Shown: positions 32,411 to 42,213 of the stretch, piece by piece
Numbering within the stretch: the stretch's first letter is position 1
Layout: the number at the start of each line of letters is the position of its first letter
Assembly (NCBI GenBank): GCA_021642125.1
Contig: JAKIXB010000024.1
Span: 62,001-126,000 of the forward strand
Source: Nothophoma quercina
Taxonomy: Eukaryota > Ascomycota > Dothideomycetes > Pleosporales > Didymellaceae
Length of the DNA stretch: 64,000 bases
Reading direction: 5' to 3'
The notes under the pieces: model-generated
The model's database searches: none
The model's input: the letters and a program-made list of their open reading frames with translations, nothing else
Told to the model about the DNA's origin: nothing
Translations under genes and position numbers: made by a program

Positions 32411-35243
32411 CTACTCATGCTTGTGGCCTTGCGTAATCAAAACTTCTTTCGCTCCGCACGCCGCTTCAGCGTCCGACTCTTCTGCTTCTGCTTCTGCTTC
32501 CTCTGCTTCCTCTGCTTCCTCTGCTTCCTCTGCCTCCCACTGTTCTAAGACTCGAAGAGAAGACACAAGGTCTGGATGATCATCCCTAAGCACTTGTTGA
32601 CGTTGCTGCACGCACTGCTGCATTAAGGCTATAGCCTCCGCACTCCGCCCTAGTGACCTCCATGTGAAGGCGAGGTTGTGCATGCTGCTCAGCGTGCGTG
32701 GGTGGTCTTCCCCCAGCTTTGTCTTGCTAATCTCTAGCACCTCTACCTCTAGCTTCTCCGCATCCTCCTATTGGCCTTGGTCTATGTATGTCAACGCTAG
32801 GTTGTGCATGCTGCTCAGCGTGTCTAGATAGTCGTCTCCCAGCTTCGTCTTGCGCATCTCCAGCACCTCCACATTTAGCTTCTCTACATCCTCCTATCAG
32901 CCTTAGTTGCTGTATGTTAACGCCAGGTTGTGCATGCTGCTCAGCATGTTAGGATAGTTATCTCCTAGCTCCGCCTTGCGCATCTCCAGCACCTCCACAT
33001 TTAGCTTCTCTGCATCCTCCTATTGGCCTTAGTTGCTGTATGTTAACGCTAGGTTAGCTATGCTGCTTAGCGTGCGTAGGTAGTCTTCCCCTAGCTTTGT
33101 CTTGCTGATCTCTAGCACCTTTACTTCTAGCTTCTCCACATCCTCCTATTAGCCTTAGTTGCTGTATGTTAACGCTAAGTTGTGCATGCTGGTTAGCGTG
33201 TGTGGATAGTTATTTCCTAGCTCCGCCTTGCGCATCTCCAGCACCTCTACATTTAGCTTCTCTACATCCTCCTATCAGCCTTAGTTGCTGTATGTTGACG
33301 CCAGGTTGGCCATGCTGATTAGCGTGTCCAAGTGGTTATCTCCCAGCTTCGCTTTGCTCTTTTCCATCACTTGCTGCTGTAGCTTCTCAGCTTTGTCCCA
33401 CTCTCCTCGACGCGAATATATGCGTGCCACCATTGCCACAGCCCACCACGTGTCCTCGTGCTCCTGCCCCAGCACCTTCCGCCGCGTCTTCAACGACGCC
33501 ACAGCAAGCTGCTCAGCATCAGCCGCGTTGCCTCTCTGCTCTGCATACCACGCCGCTCGATATAGCAGCGTAGCCCACTGTGTCAATGGCAGCTCGCCCT
33601 TAGGTCGCTGCTCTGCAGCTGCTTTGGCGTGGGCAAAGAGCGACCCGCACACTGCCCAGTTCTCGTACGCTCCTGTTGGAAATGCAGCGCTGAGCTTGCT
33701 AATAAACTGCTGCTTCTACTGCTCGTGCTGGTCGTTCGCCGCCAGCCACGTGCGCGTTGCCAGCTGCACCAGCGTGTGCATCTCGAAGCCTGTGCCGTCG
33801 GTGTTAATCGAGATAAAGCTGAAGTTGCGCAGCGCTGTGACGTCATCCTGAAAAGCTTCATCCTTCAACTCGTCTTCGTCGGAGTCGTCTTTGGTATCGT
33901 CCTCGAAGTCGTCGTCGAAGTCATCCTCGTAGTCGTCCTCAGAACCATCCTCATAGCCGTTGTCTGCGTGGTCAGACTGCAACCTGTCGGCTCCCTCATT
34001 GCTGTTCACTCCACCCCTATAGTCTTCCCGACTCGTCCCACCCTCGTCCTGCTTGGCTGGTCTCTGCAGCACGCTCTTCGGGATCCCCTGTCGGTCGAAG
34101 AAGCTCATCAGCGACAGCAGGTCTGCTGCCGACGGCCGCGCTCGCTGTATGTGCTCGAACAAGATCTGCCACGTCGTGATAATTGAGTTTTTCGCCTCCT
34201 GGTCGCGCCGAAGCTGGCCCTCGTCACGGTTGAGTAGGCTCGTCCGCTTGGGCTCGCTCTTTCTGTACTCGTCCAGGTACTTGGCCATTAAGCACAGTGG
34301 TGCTCTCTGCGAGATGTACGCAGCTGCCTGCACGATGGCGAGCGGCATGCACTCGAGCGCTGCTGCAAGTTCAGCAGTTGTCCTATCGTCCTCTTGCGCT
34401 TCTTGCGCTACACGCACGCTTAGCTTCTTCTCGAGCAGGCTCTGCGCCTGCCCCTCGCTCATCGGACAGAGAGCGATAAGGTCGCACTGCTCCACCAGCT
34501 TCAGCGCTGCTTCTTCGTTGCGTGATGTGACGAGTATCGACCCGCGCTCGCAGTGAGGAAGGTACTCGCGCAGCGGTCTGCCTGCAGCCTTCGAGCCAGC
34601 ACCCTGGGCCTCGAGCAGAAAGCCTGCGTTATCCACGTTGTCCAGCACAAGCAGCCACCTCTCCTTGCTGTCGCACAGCCAGTCGTGCACTAGCTTAAAG
34701 ATGTTTGCCTGCGGGTCCTGTCGTCCTGCTACTTTGACGCGGTTAGTGATGTCGCGGAAGCTCTGCTCAAGCCGCGCCGCGCTGCTGCCGTGCGCCCATA
34801 GCACCCACGTCTCAGGCGACGCCTTGCGCGTGCGGTAGGCGTGCTCGATGGCAAGCTGCGACTTGCTTTGTGCTTGTCAGCGTGTCGTGCTGGCTGTGTG
34901 CATCGTGCCGATGGGGGTCTGCAGGCTGCTCACCCTACCCCGCCCAGCCCGACGAGCGCGATCCTTGCGCCAGCCGGCGCGCATCTCTCACGGATATCGT
35001 CGAGCAGCGTGCCTCGCTCGACAAAGTCGGCGTCGCGCGCGAACGGTATCACAATCGATAGTCGTAGTAGTGTCTCTAGTGGCGCTGAAGCAGAGTCACA
35101 GTTAGCGCTTGCTTGGACCCTGCGAACCTCGGATCCTATGCAGACCTACCAGGCGCGAAGTGGAACGTGTTATGGACCGGGCCGTGGATGGTGCCCGCTT
35201 GGAAACCGTCGTTGTCGTTGCCAAAAGTCGTTGCGGAGGTCAT
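32411..35243 (-). pseudogene. NB-ARC / TPR NLR, left arm copy, with nonsense codons
   Basis: The first exon (35243-35150) encodes MTSATTFGNDNDGFQ then AGTIHGPVHNTFHF, a short Gly/Asn motif of amyloid-signalling type. After introns come SIVIPFARDADFVERGTLL, Walker A GLGGVGKSQLAIE (split by an intron), LLVLDNVDNAGFLL and LECMPLAIVQAAAYISQRAP. An acidic linker (about 33850-34010) and the TPR region follow. TAG at 33716-33718 replaces a Trp (QWKQQFISKL context). The roughly five 126-bp TPR units (32655-33330) contain CAA to TAA and TGG to TAG changes. The C-terminus ends in an EEAEEAEEAE repeat. No N-terminal effector domain is present, which fits signalling to a separate effector. Confidence 0.8.
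32655..33330 (-). repeat. 126-bp TPR-coding repeats, about 5 units, mutated
   Basis: Units encode a YSNQGRWEDAEKL-type TPR. The Gln and Trp codons are repeatedly TAA and TAG. The homologous array in the right arm has about 11 units. Confidence 0.75.
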
Positions 35244-35741
35244 GATGCAAGGTGCGGTACAGCACTGCGACGCATACCGGCGTTGTGGAGTGTTGGCAGC
35301 GAGGCGCTGCAGGATCTCAGCCTTGTATGCTTGGTTTCGTGGCTGCCTTGACGGTCGCGGGGTCTGTTCTTCGTCCAGTCACCCCGCCGCTGCTTGGCCA
35401 GCATTATCAGCATATAATAGCTGCACAGAATCACTAGCAAATGACCCCATCGCTTCCACAGCACTGTCTTCAAACGACTGTAAACGTAATGGACGACGGC
35501 AAAGTTGTTCGGCTAGGTAAGTTTCCAATGCCACGAATGTCACAGCTCATGCTCATCCTCTAGACATCACCGCAAATGTGTGCCAACAGCAAGAAAAGAC
35601 GTGGAGCGATGTTCTGAAGGTGTAGAGGATAGTCCACCTCGCAAGATCCCATGTCTCACAGCGTAGCAGGAGCTCGAATCTGCTGAGATTCAAGTGATGT
35701 AGGCCACGGTCACACCTGGGAATGACTAGAAGGGAAGTCTG
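35244..35741. other. Intergenic, divergent promoter region
   Basis: About 500 bp between the 5' ends of the left NLR and the CorA-like gene; no coding frame supported. Confidence 0.5.
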
Positions 35742-37126
35742 ATGTCGCCCAGATTCACGTCAACGAAGTGCTACCTCAACAACGCTCCAAAACTTCGAGA
35801 AGAGCTAGAGAGCCAGCTCAGAATCCCTCAAACGTTCTTCGACAGGATGTACGTTCAGTCCAACGGCTTTGCTGGGCACAGCGCCTGGCTCGGCGACGAC
35901 AAAGAACTAGAGTCTTACAGTGAGTGCAACGCAACACCGAGCGACACTCGATAGTCTGACAGCAATTTGCGCATCAGCGTTCTGGTCTCGCTTCACCGTC
36001 AAGCAGACGTACGACGAGCTCAGACCGAAGAGGACGTTCGCACCGCACGTCTCCAACCACAAGACCAGGACCGGCGACTGGAACGCTGACACCGCTGTAC
36101 ATGGACCGCAAAGCATGCAGCACGGATGGGAGTGGTACGAGATGGGCTTCATAACGTGCTGGAACGCGTCGGGACATCTCACGCTTCTGTGCTTTGATGT
36201 GCCAGCCAAGTCGCAGCCAGTCGTTCAGTCGGTGTTCTGTTCGCAGAGCGTCGATACTACATGTCCGTACGCTGTGTTTGCGGTCGTATCCGATGAGCTG
36301 CTTCGGCTGTACGACAACTCGGTGTGGTCGATCAGAAACCACATCAGCCAGTGGGAAGCGGTAAGTGAAGCGCTCCACGTGTGTCAGCCTACCGTACTGC
36401 CGCTCACCCAAAGCAGAGGAGATCACAAGAGACCGACTACGTCCTCCTGCACGAGATCGCACGACACGGTGTACATGTTAGTGAGACGCTGATCGTGGCG
36501 GTGCGATCTCTTGGTGCTATCCGGCAACATCACGACAAGTTTACCACAGAGAAACACCTTGTCAGCGGCAACAGGAAGCGCAGAAGCTGGAATGCCGTCG
36601 GAGACGATCTCGAGTTCCAGCTTCGCTTCCTAGAAGGCTTGATGGAACGATCGCAAGCGAACAACGCTCGCATCCAGAACGAGATCACCCTTGTAAGTTC
36701 ATGACAAAAAGTCTGCGTCGAGTGCCGCGCTCACGCGAACAGGCTTTCAACGCGGCCGCCCAACGCGACAGCAGAATCCAAGTGCGCATAGGGGAAGATG
36801 CCAAAAGAGAGGCCTCGGCGATGCGGGCAATCGCCGTGGTCACGATGACCTTTCTGCCGGCGACTTTTGTTTCTGTAAGTGGCCGATCGGTAGGAGTACA
36901 GAAAGCGCGACTAACGGCTCAACCTAAGACGCTTTTCGGCATGAATTTCTTCTCCTTTGAGCCTAGTGGAGACAACGGAAGCTCAGCGTTCTCTGTGTCG
37001 CGTCACTTCTGGGTGTACTGGGCTCTGTCCATCCCTATGACTGTCGTGACGCTGGTTGTGTGGTGGTGGTGGAATCGATGGGCGAGACGTTTGACCATAT
37101 CGCAGTCAAAGTCCAACGACGTGTAG
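35742..37126 (+). CDS. CorA-like membrane protein
   Basis: Five exons (35742-35919, 35978-36360, 36417-36692, 36743-36874, 36929-37126) join in frame to 388 aa; intron 4 has a GACTAAC branch. The C-terminal end has the CorA plan: AIAVVTMTFLPATFVSTLF, then GMN in FGMNFFSFEPSG, then a second helix VYWALSIPMTVVTLVVWWWW and a basic tail. The N-terminal soluble half carries WEWYEMGFITCWNASG and LLHEIARHGVHVSET. Fungal proteins of this form are annotated as CorA-like Mg2+ transporters, but ion transport is not established for this subgroup. Intact. It sits between the left NLR and the PNP gene, so membrane damage or ion flux is a conceivable downstream role. Confidence 0.78.
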
Positions 37127-37471
37127 TCATGTCGTGGATGCACCGTCCTGAATGCGTGGACAGGGGGAAGGTATGGTCCTTGGAGAATGCAATTTGGATT
37201 GGAGCCATTGCTCTCGTCTATACAGTACAGGCTGGATCGATCAGTATCGACAGCGGACGTAAGCACGTGACAGACTGACCGTGATACTTCCAAGGTACGG
37301 CTCAGCCTCGTCGCAAGAAACCTGATTGGGGACTGTCAACAAGGCTGAGCGCTGCTCTCTGTCTGCGCTGCTGCTTGGTCTCTCCCACACTCCCACGTTT
37401 TCTCACTTTTCACGAATTCTGGGGCTTTGCTCCTCTTACGGCGCGCATTGCAAAGAGATCTTCCTAGCACC

Positions 37472-38578
37472 ATGGCCGGAAACCACAAGTTCACCATCGG
37501 ATGGATCTCCCCTCTGCCTCTGGAGCGAGAGGCTGCTCGACTCGTGCTGGATGAGGAGTACCCTCAAGACGACGTTCGCTATCAGAACGCCTTCTACCTA
37601 GGTGGTCGCATCGGGCAACACGAGGTCGTCATTGGAGTGCAGCGCAAGATAGGATTGAGCGGGGCAGCGGTTCTCGCTGAGAAGATGCGCGCTGGCTTCC
37701 CTAACATCAAGTACTTTGTGCTCGTCGGCATCGCTGGCGGCGTCCCTCGCTACGGCTCTGCGGGCGCAGCCTCCGAGATCGTGCTGGGAGACGTGGTCGT
37801 CAGCTCTCCGCGGGGCAACCATGGCGGGGTACTGCAGTACGACAAGGGCGCTTGGCAGGGCGAGGGTCGCCTCAACTTCCGCGGACACACAAACGGCATC
37901 CATGGCGATCTGCTGGCTGCTGTGAACAACCTCCGGGCAGAGGGCTGGTCCAAGACCAACGTTCCTGAGACACTGAAGCAGATGCGTCTCAAGCTCGACG
38001 AGAAGCGACAGCACCAGTACGACGACCCAGGCCCCACTCGCGACAGGCTGTACGAAGACGACTATGAGCACCAAGGCACTGAGCATGACGATTGCGACAA
38101 GTGCTGCGATGCAGACTATACTGACTCGCGGACTGAGCGAGGGCGAGGAGCTACCCGACTGCTCGACGAGCCGTTTGTGCACTTCGGCAACATCGCGTCA
38201 AGCAACCAATTGCAGATATCCGCTCGAGAAAGGAACAGGGTGCAGCGAGAACACGAAGCGATATGCTTTGAGATGGAAGCAGCAGGCGTGATGGAGGAGC
38301 ATCCGTGTGTAGTCGTCCGCGGCATCTGCGACTATGCAGACTCTCACAAGAACAAGAGCTGGCAGAACTACGCCGCTGCTACTGCGGCGGCGTGTGCGAA
38401 GGGGCTGCTGTTGATGCTGCCTGCTGTCGAAGTTCGAGTTGGTGAAGAGACGGCGAGCCGAAGCTCAATCCAGCCCACGGCACAGCCGTCAAGCGTATCG
38501 TTTGGAAATGCCAACCGCGGCTTTCAAGCTGCAAACGTCTACGGCGGGGTCACTGGACTTACGTTCGGATCGAGGTAG
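37472..38578 (+). CDS. Nucleoside phosphorylase (PNP/UDP) effector with C-terminal amyloid-type motif
   Basis: Intronless, 368 aa, starting MAGNHKFTIGWISPLPLE, the usual opening of fungal PNP_UDP domains. Further motifs are EVVIGVQRKIGLSGAAVLA, YFVLVGIAGGVP, EIVLGDVVVSSPRGNHGG, HFGNIASSNQLQ, CFEMEAAGVMEEHPCVVVRG and CDYADSHKNKSWQNYAAATA. An acidic insertion lies at about 175-230. The tail ends in SVSFGNANRGFQAANVYGG then VTGLTFGSR. This matches in spacing the N-termini of the NLRs at 35243 and 42214. PNP_UDP is a common effector domain in fungal NLRs; here it is a separate protein between the two NLRs. Predicted to cleave or phosphorolyse nucleosides when assembled. Confidence 0.85.
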   Translation: MAGNHKFTIGWISPLPLEREAARLVLDEEYPQDDVRYQNAFYLGGRIGQHEVVIGVQRKIGLSGAAVLAEKMRAGFPNIKYFVLVGIAGGVPRYGSAGAASEIVLGDVVVSSPRGNHGGVLQYDKGAWQGEGRLNFRGHTNGIHGDLLAAVNNLRAEGWSKTNVPETLKQMRLKLDEKRQHQYDDPGPTRDRLYEDDYEHQGTEHDDCDKCCDADYTDSRTERGRGATRLLDEPFVHFGNIASSNQLQISARERNRVQREHEAICFEMEAAGVMEEHPCVVVRGICDYADSHKNKSWQNYAAATAAACAKGLLLMLPAVEVRVGEETASRSSIQPTAQPSSVSFGNANRGFQAANVYGGVTGLTFGSR

Positions 38579-38675
38579 AGTGATCATTTGGGGGTTGTAC
38601 AGTATCTGGTACTCCAGCGTTCTGTCGCTTCTAAAGCGACTGGAGCTACCTTAGCAAGCGAAGATAGAACCAGGC

Positions 38676-39674
38676 TCAAGCACACCCTGACGAGTCTGTC
38701 ACCTCGTCAATAGTCCAGCCGGAGTGCCTGAAGTGACCCCTCGCGCTCTGCTTCCTGCTGCCTACCTGATCGACACACCACTCTAGAAACACATCAAAAC
38801 CTTGCGCTGTGTCTTCTTCGTACGTGCTCCAGCTGCGCTTGATGAAGGCCTTGAGCTCGGCGAAGAACTCCTCAATCGGGTTGAGATCCGGCGAGTACGG
38901 TGGCAGATACATGAGCTTCACGCCTGCGTCGGCACACATCTGCGCGATCCGCTCAGTGTGGTGGAACGACGCGTTGTCCATCACGAGCACCGACCTCGGC
39001 TCTGGCCACCTGCCGCAGTGCTGGAGCAGCTGCTCGATGTAGTCTTCGAAGACGGCGCTGTCGGTCGAGCCCTGGAACACGCGCGACAGCAGGATGCCGT
39101 CCTGCGTGTAGGCCGGCAGTATCTGCCACCGCTGCTCGCGCCGGTACCTGGCGATCTGCACAGGCGTCGTGCCGAGAGGCGACCACCCCGTCCGCCTGAA
39201 GCCGATGCGCTTGTCGCACCCCGACTCATCCACATACACGAGGTGGTAAGAGCGAAAGGATGATAGGTTGTACAAGTAATAGTCACGCAGGTCTGCGTTG
39301 CGTCCGCTAGCCACTCGTCGGCAAGCCTTCTTCGACCAGCCAGCAGACTTCAACGCCCTGCTGATGGTAGATGTTGTCACAGCAGCCTCAAAGTCGTCCC
39401 ACAGGAAGACCGCCAGCTCATCAAGGTACCGATCGGGCTTCTCGAGCAGATGTTCTCGAAGAGCTTCGAGCATCGACGGCGTGATGGATCGCGGACGTCC
39501 ACCGCCGTTGTACGGCGCTTTGACGGTGCCGAAGCAGCGCAGGTTGGAGCGGATGTACTTGACAGCGCGAGCGCTACAGCCAGCGGCGTCAGCTATCTGA
39601 GCAGCAGTGAGCTTCTTACTGACGATCATGTCATGCACCATCTCGCGCTGCGAGGCAGCCAGGTTTGGTGCCAT
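38676..39674 (-). CDS. Tc1/mariner-type DD34E transposase
   Basis: The start at 39674 gives MAPNLAASQREMVHDMIVSK, a helix-turn-helix start, followed by a second HTH (ALREHLLEKPDRYLDELAVF). The DDE domain shows YVDESGCDKRIGF, LVMDNASFHH and YLPPYSPDLNPIEEFFAELK, with 34 residues between the second Asp and the Glu. Length 332 aa, intact and without introns. A decayed relative lies at 56456. Its own short terminal repeats were not found next to it. It may mobilise the larger TA-flanked structure around it. Confidence 0.88.
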   Translation of the reverse strand: MAPNLAASQREMVHDMIVSKKLTAAQIADAAGCSARAVKYIRSNLRCFGTVKAPYNGGGRPRSITPSMLEALREHLLEKPDRYLDELAVFLWDDFEAAVTTSTISRALKSAGWSKKACRRVASGRNADLRDYYLYNLSSFRSYHLVYVDESGCDKRIGFRRTGWSPLGTTPVQIARYRREQRWQILPAYTQDGILLSRVFQGSTDSAVFEDYIEQLLQHCGRWPEPRSVLVMDNASFHHTERIAQMCADAGVKLMYLPPYSPDLNPIEEFFAELKAFIKRSWSTYEEDTAQGFDVFLEWCVDQVGSRKQSARGHFRHSGWTIDEVTDSSGCA

Positions 39675-40547
39675 CTTTGGTTCGTGCGATGCGAGCTCGC
39701 AACTGCTAAAGACAGCGATGTCGTAGAGGCAGCACGCTCCCTGCATCCAGAGGGGCGGCATACAGTTACAGTACTGCCTGTCACGGTCACGCAAGCGCCG
39801 GTTCTTGACCTTATGCACCGACTGTACCCGGTGCACGGATCCTTCCAGGGGGATTTGTGAGGTCTGATTAGAGTTTGCGGGGCTAACGCCTGCCTGCATG
39901 CCGCCATAAAGTGCTCACTGACGTCCCTGCAGACCACAATCCTCTGCTTGAACCTACGACAACACCTGAACAGCACAGCGCATTTTTCGAACAACCGCTT
40001 TGCCCACCACACAAGTCACCAACATGTTTGTTACTGTGCAGACCTACGCTTCAAGATTACACGTGGTCATGAGCGTGACTGTCATCTCACGCAAGCCTTT
40101 TCTGCTCCCCTCAGCAAATGGCGGGTAGAAGCGCAAGGGGTTCGTCGAAGACGAGTGGCTTCCACGAGCTTCCTCACCACCCTATCTCCTGTGCAGGTTG
40201 GTCTTCTTGCGGTGCCGCACATCCTCCTTTGCTGTTGCGTTCAAACGATATCAAGAAAGTCCCTGCATACTTTCTGAACGCACGGCCTCTTCTCATAAGA
40301 TCTGTAGTTGAGCTGGCACGCTCGTCTATACTACTTTGGCCTACTTGACCAGTGAGCAGCACCGGTCTCGAACTCTCGCGACGAGAGCCTTGCCGTCGAT
40401 CCAGCGCAGCAGTGCGACACGCTTAGCGACGGGCCTTCCACACGAGGTCACACCCTGTTAGCGCTCGAGACGTTTGCTTCCTCTTGTGACACCATTGCGA
40501 GCCGATTGATCCGACAAGGCCAAGTGGAAGTTGGCTGTGAGGTGGCG
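39675..40547. other. Non-coding region between transposase and unknown gene
   Basis: About 870 bp with only short frames. It may contain the 5' exon of the 40548 gene, since its relic at 58922 has about 60 more N-terminal residues. Confidence 0.4.
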
Positions 40548-41756
40548 ATGGCAGATCCCTCTGGGTTGGGCTTCCTTCCGTTGGCCGAGTGGGACGAATA
40601 CAATAGCTATGACGAGGTGGTGCCAAGTCGTCTGCGCTACACGATCGAGTGGAAGGTGGCTGTCAACAACAAGGTCATCTCCAAGGATACAGAACAGGAC
40701 ATCGTCCTGGCTCCTGCTGTGTATTGGCGCATGTATCTGCAGCCCAAAGTAGAGAAGCTTGTGGCCAAGAAGCTGTCGCAGGGTAGAGAGGCGGAGTACG
40801 ACGACACTAGCGTCGTGGCGTCTGTGAACGACCGCTCGGAGCGGGACCTGAGCAAACGGTATGATGACATGCACATCGACTGGCCTGTGATCGAGAGACA
40901 GCTGCTCCGCTGGGCTGAGCTCTTCCGTTCCGGCAAGAAGCTCAGAGTGGACCTCTCTTTCAACTATATAGAGTCTATCCCGGCGACGTCAAGCAACGCG
41001 AGTCGCGGACAGGCAAGAGGTCCGTCGGCTACGCAAAGAATGCTCGCCGACCGTGCAACCCAACTCGATGCAGAACAAGAGACGGATGGAGGCTCTTCCG
41101 TCTGGCGCGACGTGTATGCTCTGATGCGGTGCCCTGGCCCGCCGTGCAACCTGGGTCCTCACTGCTGGCGTGACCCCTTTGGCAAGAAGCACTACAGGCT
41201 ACGTACTCACCATCTCAAGGCTTTGATCGAACTTGTCCAGCAAGGTCACGTCTTGAACAGCCACGATGATGTGCCTGAGGTTGTTCGCGGTCAGCTGTAC
41301 GCTGAAGAGCAACAGCGGCATGAGCGACGGACGGCAGCCACCAATGTGGCCACGCCAGGCTTCCCACCCATCACGATCACAAACGTCATGCCCTCTCCGT
41401 CTCCGACTCGGGGGTCTATGTCGACAATATCGGCCAGTGGCACCCCAACATCCGAGAAGCTACTCCCAGGTCGCGTCAGCCTCGGCATACCCGGTCCCCG
41501 CGATGTAGCTGTCGTGGCCTACAGCGAGTGGCAGCGATCGAATGTTGTCGATGAAGCGCAGAAGGTTGAGTATCAGAAGGCTTGTGATGCTACCTTGCAG
41601 GATATGCTTGATCTGGAGCAGGTATATGAGGACCAGGATGTCGATTTCTATACCCAGAAAGGAGTCAAGAGGGGCGTGGCACGTCGGTTCATAAGTGACA
41701 TCCCAAGATGGGCCGGGCTGTACGAAACAGCGCAAAGTGAGGGTGGGCGGTGCTAG
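40548..41756 (+). CDS. Unknown repeated gene family, intact copy
   Basis: From the first in-frame ATG it encodes about 402 aa: LGFLPLAEWDEYNSYDE, LRYTIEWKVAVNNKVISKD, WPVIERQLLRWAELFRSGKK, then MRCPGPPCNLGPHCWRDPFG and KKHYRLRTHHLKALIELVQQ, and a C-terminal helix VARRFISDIPRWAGLYE. The CPGPPCxxGxxC cluster could bind a metal. A mutated relative lies at 57541-58922, again beside a DD34E transposase. The relic starts further upstream, so an upstream exon may be missing here. No domain name recognised; recurrent pairing with a transposase suggests a mobile-element accessory gene. Confidence 0.6.
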   Translation: MADPSGLGFLPLAEWDEYNSYDEVVPSRLRYTIEWKVAVNNKVISKDTEQDIVLAPAVYWRMYLQPKVEKLVAKKLSQGREAEYDDTSVVASVNDRSERDLSKRYDDMHIDWPVIERQLLRWAELFRSGKKLRVDLSFNYIESIPATSSNASRGQARGPSATQRMLADRATQLDAEQETDGGSSVWRDVYALMRCPGPPCNLGPHCWRDPFGKKHYRLRTHHLKALIELVQQGHVLNSHDDVPEVVRGQLYAEEQQRHERRTAATNVATPGFPPITITNVMPSPSPTRGSMSTISASGTPTSEKLLPGRVSLGIPGPRDVAVVAYSEWQRSNVVDEAQKVEYQKACDATLQDMLDLEQVYEDQDVDFYTQKGVKRGVARRFISDIPRWAGLYETAQSEGGRC

Positions 41757-42213
41757 AATAGAATGTGTTCTAGTGCAGATATAGTGATCAGCTGGCCACG
41801 AGCATTCGTGCCAGTAAGTGCCATGCACACAAAGCGCGAGCGCACGTCTGTATCCTCAAGAAGGCGTGTTCTAGCGTTAATTACCTTGTCGTCCTGCCGA
41901 GGCTTGATCTGAAATGTACCACGTTGCCCCACGGTCTGCTCAGCGGACCTGTCTATGCTATGGGAAAGTCCTTGATCGAGTCCCACATCTGGCGGGCACC
42001 AAGTCAAAATTGCAAGCCTTACAGTGCCCTAACACTGTTGCAAGGACAAGATGTTGGCTGAGTCCATGGACTAAAGACGCTGGAGCTGGGGTAGGCTGTA
42101 GATCTCGAGGGCTCACTGGCCAGAACAGAAGGCTTGCCGCCAGGCTGAACCACACCTCAGCCGAGCTCGACTTCGCTCAAAGACATTGTCACTATCACAT
42201 GTCAATCTGCATC
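41757..42213. other. Intergenic, promoter region of right NLR
   Basis: About 460 bp with no supported gene. Only the last dozen bases before the ATG match the region upstream of the left NLR. Confidence 0.45.

Noticed and set aside
38590..39860. Short terminal inverted repeats of the DD34E transposase itself
   Set aside because: TACAGT-type sequences occur on both sides (38597, 39768), but I could not align them beyond about 10 bases as an inverted pair.
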